A stretch of DNA of 64,000 bases, taken from contig JBHGBD010000012.1 of the NCBI GenBank assembly GCA_041946825.1, positions 48,106 through 112,105 on the forward strand, read 5' to 3'. Every line of letters starts with the position of its first letter. Position 1 is the first letter of the stretch. Source of the stretch: CAZTHM01 sp041946825. GTDB taxonomy: Bacteria > Acidobacteriota > Terriglobia > UBA7540. Below are positions 59,082-64,000 of this stretch, one piece after another. The notes under the pieces are model-generated. The model had not been told where the DNA came from. It made no database searches and saw nothing but the letters and a program-made list of their open reading frames with translations. The translations under genes and the position numbers were made by a program.

Positions 59082-60197
59082 TCAGATTCGCATCGGCATG
59101 ATGATGTAGCGATACCGCAACCCCTCTTCACTGCTGGGCCGCAATTGGCCAGCGCTCTGCTCGTCCTTCAATTCCAACCGGATCTTCGTTGCGTCACTCA
59201 CCACACCGAGAAAGTCGAGCAGATACTGGTAATTAAATCCGATCTGCAGGGGGTCACCCTTGTATTCAGCGTCGAGAGATTCGTGCGCCTCACCGTACTC
59301 CCCACTCGATGAGAAGATCTCAATTTTGTCCTTATCTACCTGGAGTTTGATGGCACGCGACCTCTCGTCTGCCAGCAACGCCACCCGGCGGATGGCGTCG
59401 TTCACTAACGCCTTGTCCACTTCAACCACCCGATTGTTTTCACGCGGCAGAACCGCCTCATAATTCGGGAATTGGCCGGTCAGCATCCTTGAGATCAAGA
59501 CGCGCTCGCCGACCGAGAAGAAGAGGTGACTCTCATCCTTGGAGAAGCTCACTGTCGCATCCTCGCCGCTCTCCGCCAGCAACCGTTGAAGCTCTCCCAT
59601 TGCCTTCTTAGGCACCAAAGCCCGTACTTCGCCGGAGATTCCCGCCACTGCCGTTTCGCGCTCGACAAGCGCCAAGCGGTGGCCGTCTGTCGCTACCATG
59701 CAGACGCTTTCCGGCTTCAGCAGCAGCAGAGCTCCATTAAGCGTGTAGCGCGACTCCTCGCTGGAAATCGCGAAAATGGTTTTCTGAATTAGCGCGGCCA
59801 GGACGTCCGCCGGCATCGTCGCAAGCGCTTTTGGAACCGGCGGGATCACCGGGAAATTGTCCCTTGCCATACCCACCAGCTTGAATGACGACCGCTCGCA
59901 GTTGATTTGGACCCAGTGATTCTCCAAGATCTTGAATCGGACCTCAGCCTCGGGCAGGGAGCGCGCAATTTCTAAAAGCCTTTTCGCGGGAACCGTTCCC
60001 GATCCGTCTTTCTTTACCTTTGCCGCGCATCCGCAGCGCAAGCCCAACTCCAAGTCGGTGGCGCTAATCCGGAGGCTGGAGCCTTCAAATTCAAGCAGGA
60101 GATTCGAAAGGATCGGTATGGTGGTTTTCCTTTCCACCACACCTTGCGCCAGGTTCAATTCTTTTAGGAGGTCAGACTTCTTAGTGGAGAATTCCAT
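59082..60197 (-). CDS. dnaN: DNA polymerase III sliding clamp (beta subunit)
   Basis: 371 residues with three clamp domains: KSDLLKELNLAQGVVERKTT at the N-terminus, VSFSKDESHLFFSVGERVLI in the middle, and the C-terminal YRYIIMPMRI. It forms the ring that holds polymerase III on DNA. It follows dnaA on the minus strand after 204 bp containing DnaA-box-like sites. An extended -10 (TGCTAAAAT, 60221-60229) suits it. Confidence 0.96.
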   Translation of the reverse strand: MEFSTKKSDLLKELNLAQGVVERKTTIPILSNLLLEFEGSSLRISATDLELGLRCGCAAKVKKDGSGTVPAKRLLEIARSLPEAEVRFKILENHWVQINCERSSFKLVGMARDNFPVIPPVPKALATMPADVLAALIQKTIFAISSEESRYTLNGALLLLKPESVCMVATDGHRLALVERETAVAGISGEVRALVPKKAMGELQRLLAESGEDATVSFSKDESHLFFSVGERVLISRMLTGQFPNYEAVLPRENNRVVEVDKALVNDAIRRVALLADERSRAIKLQVDKDKIEIFSSSGEYGEAHESLDAEYKGDPLQIGFNYQYLLDFLGVVSDATKIRLELKDEQSAGQLRPSSEEGLRYRYIIMPMRI

Positions 60198-60401
60198 AGG
60201 AACAAGATCCTGTAAACTATATTTTAGCAGTAGAGGTTGTGGATTTGTGGAAAATGTGTAATCACCTTGAATTTGAATACTTTGGCGTCGAAACGCCTGT
60301 GGAGCCCCTATCTACGAAACTGAATTCGTGTGGAAAATCTTACCCCCTACGGTTATTCAAAATATCTTCACCTACTCGGCTCCTACCGAACACTCCTAAG
60401 T
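60198..60401. other. dnaA-dnaN intergenic region: candidate replication origin and dnaN promoter
   Basis: Contains TGTGGAAAA at 60246-60254 and 60329-60337 (both match the DnaA-box consensus TTWTNCACA on the other strand) and a weaker TGTGGATTT at 60238-60246. A hairpin GGCGT-CGAA-ACGCC is at 60284-60297. The sequence is AT-richer than flanking genes. The extended -10 of dnaN lies next to the boxes, so DnaA may also control dnaN. Gene order supports an origin nearby; proof needs strand-bias or marker-frequency data. Confidence 0.55.
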
Positions 60402-61745
60402 CTAACTCAACCCTTCACTTAGCTTGTTGATAAGTCTGTTCAAATCCCGGTCAGCCTTGCGCATCTCAGCAATCTTGGTGATGGAGTGCAGCACCGTAGT
60501 GTGGTGCTTTCCCCCAAACTCCCTGCCAATCTGCGGCAAGGACGCTGGAGTCAATTCCTTGGAGAGATACATCGCGATTTGGCGCGGGTAGGCCACCGCC
60601 CGGCTGTTGTTTTTGGCTTTCAGTTGCGAAAGGCTCAATCCAAACTCGTGGCACACCGCCCGCTGAATGTTCTCAATCGATACGTGGCGCTCGTCCAAAT
60701 CCACCATATTCTTCAGAGTCTGCTGCGCCATGGCAAGCGTAATAGCACTGCCGGTAAGCGATGAGTAGGCAATCAACCGTGTCAGCGCGCCTTCCAGATC
60801 CCGAATGCTGGCCTTGATTCGGTTGGCGATAAAATCCACCACTTCATAGGGGAGAGTTACTTTTTGCGCCTCCGCCTTCTTTGCCAGGATGGCCATTTTG
60901 GTTTCAACATCCGGAGCCTGGAGGTCGGCAGTCAGGCCCCACGCAAAGCGGGAGCGAAGGCGCTCTTCGACCCCGGGGATTTCTTTGGGAGGGCAATCAC
61001 TCGAAATCACGACCTGCTTCTGCGCTTCGTAAAGCGTATTGAATGTGTGGAAGAACTCCTCCTGAGTTCTCTCTTTGCCGGCGATGAACTCGATGTCGTC
61101 CATCAGCAGCACGTCGACGTTCCGGTACTTGTCCCGGAACGAGACCATGCGGTCGTAACGAAGCGAATTGATGACTTCATTCGTAAATCGCTCGGATGAA
61201 ACGTACGCCAGCCTCATATCCTTCCAGTTCTTTTTGATCATATGGCCGACGGCCTGCATCAGGTGCGTCTTGCCGAGGCCCACGCCGCCGTATAGGAACA
61301 GCGGGTTGTAGGATTTGGAGGGCGCCTCGGCGACCGCTCGCGCCGCGGCGTGGGCAAACTGGTTGCACGAGCCCACCACGAAGGTGTCGAACGTGTAGCG
61401 GGGATTAAGTTGATGCTCCACGGATTCAAAATCGAGCTTGCCCTGCATGGCCTTTGACTCCCCGTTCTCAGGCGCCTTCCGCTCTGGCTTGTCCTCGATC
61501 ACATAATCGACTTGCGAGAACCCAAGCTGCAGCCCGCTGAGGGCTTCGTGAATCATTTCCCCATAATGTTCCTGAATCCAATCCTGAAACTCCCGATTGG
61601 GCACGCGCACGACCAACGTGTCCTTGGCCGCATGGCTGAGGCGCGTGGGCCGCAGCCACGTCTGGTAACTTTGGGGATTCACCTTAGACTTAAGTTGGTT
61701 CAGAATTTCATGCCAGGCGTTCATGGGCTTCGCGTCAACCGACAA
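60402..61745 (-). CDS. dnaA: Chromosomal replication initiator protein DnaA
   Basis: 447 residues from the TTG at 61745; an ATG at 61724 (MNAWHEILNQLKSKVNPQSY) is an alternative. Domain I helices, then AAA+ domain with LFLYGGVGLGKTHLMQAV (Walker A) and VLLMDDIEFIAGKERTQEEF (Walker B), and domain IV with QIGREFGGKHHTTVLHSITK, the box-binding helix-turn-helix. DnaA opens the origin and starts replication. Upstream lies a promoter at 61924-61953 with a long (about 170-nt) leader. Confidence 0.97.
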   Translation of the reverse strand: MSVDAKPMNAWHEILNQLKSKVNPQSYQTWLRPTRLSHAAKDTLVVRVPNREFQDWIQEHYGEMIHEALSGLQLGFSQVDYVIEDKPERKAPENGESKAMQGKLDFESVEHQLNPRYTFDTFVVGSCNQFAHAAARAVAEAPSKSYNPLFLYGGVGLGKTHLMQAVGHMIKKNWKDMRLAYVSSERFTNEVINSLRYDRMVSFRDKYRNVDVLLMDDIEFIAGKERTQEEFFHTFNTLYEAQKQVVISSDCPPKEIPGVEERLRSRFAWGLTADLQAPDVETKMAILAKKAEAQKVTLPYEVVDFIANRIKASIRDLEGALTRLIAYSSLTGSAITLAMAQQTLKNMVDLDERHVSIENIQRAVCHEFGLSLSQLKAKNNSRAVAYPRQIAMYLSKELTPASLPQIGREFGGKHHTTVLHSITKIAEMRKADRDLNRLINKLSEGLS

Positions 61746-61923
61746 GAATTCGTCCGCTCAGGGTGGCCCGATGGGAGGAGAAGACTCGGGCCTCGTTCCG
61801 AGGATCGCTGCCGGAGTCTCCGACCAGCGCGACCAGAATTTTCAGCTTTCTCCGTTTCTTTTGCGTTGAGTCCTAACGAAGAGGGCTTCCGTCCTTGCGA
61901 GAGATTTCCAACTTGAAGGGCGA

Positions 61924-61953
61924 ACTATACCACAAAAAAAAATTCAATCCAAT
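61924..61953 (-). promoter_or_regulatory. Probable dnaA promoter
   Basis: TTGGAT (61948-61953) and TATAGT (61924-61929) on the minus strand, 18 nt apart, with a ten-T run in the spacer. Confidence 0.5.
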
Positions 61954-62052
61954 CATCTGTTGAACCCTCACAGCGAATTCCTCCGGGGACACGGCTGGCT
62001 GGCGCCCCGATAGATCGGGGCGATCTCGCGCAGCGAGAGCAAGGTAGCAAGG

Positions 62053-62147
62053 TAGCGCAGAGTGTCGTTTTGCCAGACACTCTGCGGCATTTCTGCGGTT
62101 CCGAAACCAAGAGCCGCAGAGTCTCTGAACCGCGAGACTCTGCGCTA
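62053..62147. repeat. Inverted pair of REP-like hairpins (BIME-like)
   Basis: Hairpin 1: GCAGAGTGTC (62057-62066) / GACACTCTGC (62076-62085), a perfect 10-bp stem. Hairpin 2: GCAGAGTCTC (62116-62125) / GAGACTCTGC (62134-62143), a perfect 10-bp stem. Each is headed by GTAGC on its outer side, the second on the opposite strand, and the units are inverse copies of about 41 nt. GTAG-headed palindromes in inverted pairs are the hallmark of REP/BIME elements moved by RAYT transposases. Confidence 0.7.
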
Positions 62148-62222
62148 CTTGCTTTCAGCGAGCAGCAATCGAAGTGGGACACGAAGCCCATTGAAGATCC
62201 GCAATCGCGGATTCTGTTTTGA

Positions 62223-62297
62223 ACGGCGGTCGTCTAAGAGCCAGGACGCCGGTCCCTGTGACCGGAAATGCAGGCTCATATCCTGCCCGCCGGACCA
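62223..62297 (+). tRNA. Degenerate tRNA-Gln(CTG)-like cloverleaf, possible pseudo-tRNA
   Basis: All four stems can be drawn: acceptor ACGGCGG/CCGCCGG with one mismatch, D stem GTC/GAC, anticodon stem CCGGT/ACCGG, T stem GCAGG/CCTGC, followed by discriminator A and CCA. The anticodon loop CCCTGTG puts CTG (Gln) at 34-36. But position 33 is C rather than T, the T-loop is CTCATAT in place of a TTCGAAT-type loop, and the D-loop lacks GG. Stems are kept while tertiary-contact bases are lost. It may be a decayed tRNA or a tRNA mimic. Confidence 0.5.
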
Positions 62298-62531
62298 GCC
62301 GAAAACGATCAGGGGTAGCTTTCGTGTTCGTGCTTATGACGTGCTCCCCGTTGTTGGTCCAGATCATAATATGAGTTCGCGGTTTGGAGTTAGCCCTGCT
62401 TTGAGGAGAGGGAGGGGCGAGGGGGGAGATCACAGCCTCCAATATGCATTGCTCGGCTCCTTTCTTCCGAGCCTTGGTCGTCGTCCTGCAACCAAGTCTA
62501 CTCGGTCTAAGGAGCCGACGCCGTCATCTAA
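62298..62531. other. Gap without a recognisable gene
   Basis: 234 bp between the tRNA-like element and the Sel1 gene. It includes a purine-rich GAGGAGAGGGAGGGGCGAGG tract at about 62401-62425. No gene or clear signal seen. Confidence 0.4.
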
Positions 62532-63257
62532 TCAGGCGGGTGGCTGGCGTCTTCTGTACGCTTCTGCGCGGCGGTACCAGAAACGTGCCTTCTTCCCGTT
62601 CTTTCGCACGCCCCGCCCACATTCATACATATACGCCACATTATGCGCGGCGTCATCGTGCCCACGACGTGCGGCGGCCAGGTACCATTTGAACGCCTCT
62701 TTCGGGTCCGCAGAAACTCCTTGGCCCTTACTCAAGCAAACACCAACCGAAAACTGGGCCTCGACAACGCCTCCCGTTGCTGCTTGAAGCTCCAATCGGA
62801 ATCCCCGTTGTCGATTCGGCCTTACGCCCCGTCCGTACCTGTAACACACTCCCAAGAGGTGAGCCGCGTCTAGGTCCCCGAGCCTAGACGCCTCCCGAAG
62901 CCACTTCACTGCCAAGCGGAGGCTCCTCCGAACACCGGTACCTTCATAGTAGAACACTCCAATGTGGTACATCGCTCCCGGATTCCCGGACTTCGCAGCA
63001 TTAAGGTAGTGCTGAAATGCGCGACGGCGGTTTCGCATTACACCGATTCCGTAGTCATAGGCGGCTCCAAGCCACGTTTCAGCAAGCACGTGCCCTTTTT
63101 GCGCAGCGAGTTGCAGAAACTCAACCCCCCTCCGGTGTTGCGGCCCTCCCGTTCCCGGCTGAAAGTAGCGTCGCGCCTCCTTGAAGAGTGAAGGGCCGGT
63201 CCACTTATTGAACCTATCGCATTTCATGATCCACACATACCTGTCATTAAGCGTCAA
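62532..63257 (-). CDS. Sel1-like repeat protein, candidate immunity or partner protein for the Rhs tail
   Basis: 241 residues from the TTG at 63257, which overlaps the Rhs stop (TTGA); an ATG at 63227 is the alternative. About five SLR units of about 36 residues: AETWLGAAYDYGIGVMRNRR, AMYHIGVFYYEGTGVRRSLR, AAHLLGVCYRYGRGVRPNRQ, AQFSVGVCLSKGQGVSADPK, AAHNVAYMYECGRGVRKNGK. The protein is very basic, with no signal peptide. Sel1 repeats bind proteins. Overlap with an Rhs C-terminus suggests it neutralises or assists the Rhs toxin tail, which is inference. Confidence 0.8.
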   Translation of the reverse strand: MTLNDRYVWIMKCDRFNKWTGPSLFKEARRYFQPGTGGPQHRRGVEFLQLAAQKGHVLAETWLGAAYDYGIGVMRNRRRAFQHYLNAAKSGNPGAMYHIGVFYYEGTGVRRSLRLAVKWLREASRLGDLDAAHLLGVCYRYGRGVRPNRQRGFRLELQAATGGVVEAQFSVGVCLSKGQGVSADPKEAFKWYLAAARRGHDDAAHNVAYMYECGRGVRKNGKKARFWYRRAEAYRRRQPPA

Positions 63258-64000
63258 TCCCCCGTGTCCTCCTTTTGGGGCCTAGGCGGCCATGGACCTT
63301 TCCACTTTGGCGGGCGCTTTCTCGGTGGTCGCCTTCGTTCGTCACCCTTTTCCCCGCCACGGTCCCGCGCTTTGCGTGCTTCACCTTCCTCGTGCTTTTG
63401 CCTCGTGCTCTCACTGGTTCTAGTCCTATGGGCGGCTTGCGGCGGAGATACGGTCACTGTAGCAGGAGTGGGAGCCGCCACACCTGGGCTAGTCTTTCGT
63501 GCAGCAACATCGTTCGCGGCAGCATATTCTTGCATCGTAAGATCAGCTTCAGACTGCTGCTGGTACGCATAAACATGAAGGTACCCTGCCGCGCCTATTC
63601 CGACCCCAGCCCCCGACGCGCCCAAGATCGACACGAGCAAGCTTCCCCCGCCTGCGGTGGGGCCGGTGGATGGTAGGGTGCGAGTCGTCACCTCTACTGC
63701 CTCTTCTATGATCTCTTCGACCTCGACTTGATGTCCCGTCGGGTCGTTGAATCGCAGTGGGTTGTTGTAGGCGTACTGGTATTTGTTGAGCGACTGAGAA
63801 TTCAAGATGTCGGCGTAGGGCAAGGGGCCGGGAGGCGTCGCGTCGGGGCCGCCGAAGCTGGCGTTGATGGCGTCCGTGGGGCCTCCTCGAAACTCATCCG
63901 GGCTCATCCAGCGGTAGAGGCGGGAGGGGTAGTCGCGGGTTTGGGACATGAAGATTTCCGCCGGGTCGGACACCGGCAGATACTCGCGCAGCGAGGCGAA
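63254..64000 (-). CDS. Rhs-family protein, C-terminal end (5' part outside window)
   Basis: 249 codons continue to the window edge. The Rhs core end is clear: RLYRWMSPDEFRGGPTDAIN, then LNSQSLNKYQYAYNNPLRFN and DPTGH, after which Rhs proteins switch to a variable toxin domain. Here the tail is about 160 residues, with a hydrophobic segment (LLVSILGASGAGVGIGAAGY) and a strongly basic, Pro-rich end (RRRPPRKRPPKWKGPWPPRP). The toxin type is not recognised. A Sel1-repeat gene overlaps by 4 nt. The arrangement is that of a polymorphic toxin with a downstream partner. Confidence 0.85.
   Translation of the reverse strand, partial: FASLREYLPVSDPAEIFMSQTRDYPSRLYRWMSPDEFRGGPTDAINASFGGPDATPPGPLPYADILNSQSLNKYQYAYNNPLRFNDPTGHQVEVEEIIEEAVEVTTRTLPSTGPTAGGGSLLVSILGASGAGVGIGAAGYLHVYAYQQQSEADLTMQEYAAANDVAARKTSPGVAAPTPATVTVSPPQAAHRTRTSESTRQKHEEGEARKARDRGGEKGDERRRPPRKRPPKWKGPWPPRPQKEDTGD

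Noticed and set aside
1..64000. CRISPR arrays
   Set aside because: No evenly spaced identical repeats were found; the repeat tracts present are degenerate, short and contiguous.

Overview
The window is a GC-rich bacterial chromosome segment that most resembles an Acidobacteriota genome. The pointers are Ser/Thr kinases fused to a TolB-like domain and TPRs, MacB-type permeases in several copies, a DUF4097 TGSG-repeat protein, many small secreted proteins of unknown function, and a cobalamin-riboswitch TonB receptor. This taxonomic call is inference from gene families; no 16S gene is present.

Layout: 1-6.5 kb holds the 3' end of galT, then a minus-strand block with an SRPBCC protein, a DUF4097 protein, two MacB-like permeases and a periplasmic adaptor. 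A four-helix-bundle (S23/IVP-like) gene sits between the permeases, enclosed in inverted repeats. 6.7-11.4 kb has two tandem Ser/Thr kinases and a decayed PD40 remnant. 11.8-18.4 kb has a DUF1207 protein, a DUF1537 kinase/PdxA pair (probable C4 sugar-acid catabolism), a hybrid histidine kinase and a diguanylate cyclase whose receiver Asp is Glu. 18.5-23.6 kb is nitrogen control (amt, PII, glnD). 23.7-31.8 kb holds small proteins, YetF, YqeY, an OPT transporter, a rhomboid protease and a cyclase-fold protein. 31.8-35.8 kb is a cobalamin riboswitch with its terminator, a BtuB-like receptor, a PP-loop ATPase and two gene remnants. 35.8-43.4 kb has a TIM-barrel protein, a double metallo-beta-lactamase protein, an EF-G paralogue, a GRP sugar transporter and a nucleoside hydrolase. 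43.5-53.2 kb has an M23 peptidase, a K+ channel, a dGTPase, a GlmS with Ser in place of the catalytic Cys, an HDAC-like protein, a ChbG-like deacetylase and LarE. 53.2-61.9 kb is the replication-origin cluster, all on the minus strand (dnaA, dnaN, gyrB, a toxin-antitoxin pair, gyrA). 62-64 kb has an inverted pair of REP-like hairpins, a degenerate tRNA-Gln-like cloverleaf, and an Rhs C-terminus coupled to a Sel1-repeat gene.

The strongest candidates for something undescribed are: (i) a recurring intergenic architecture in which a short degenerate word is repeated in tandem and then again as its reverse complement, with a different word at each locus; (ii) the same architecture enclosing a complete four-helix-bundle gene between two permease genes, like a small mobile cassette or an intervening sequence; (iii) GlmS lacking its Cys nucleophile; (iv) the tRNA-Gln-like cloverleaf with abnormal loops. 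Coordinates were counted by hand; family assignments come from motif recognition without database searches.
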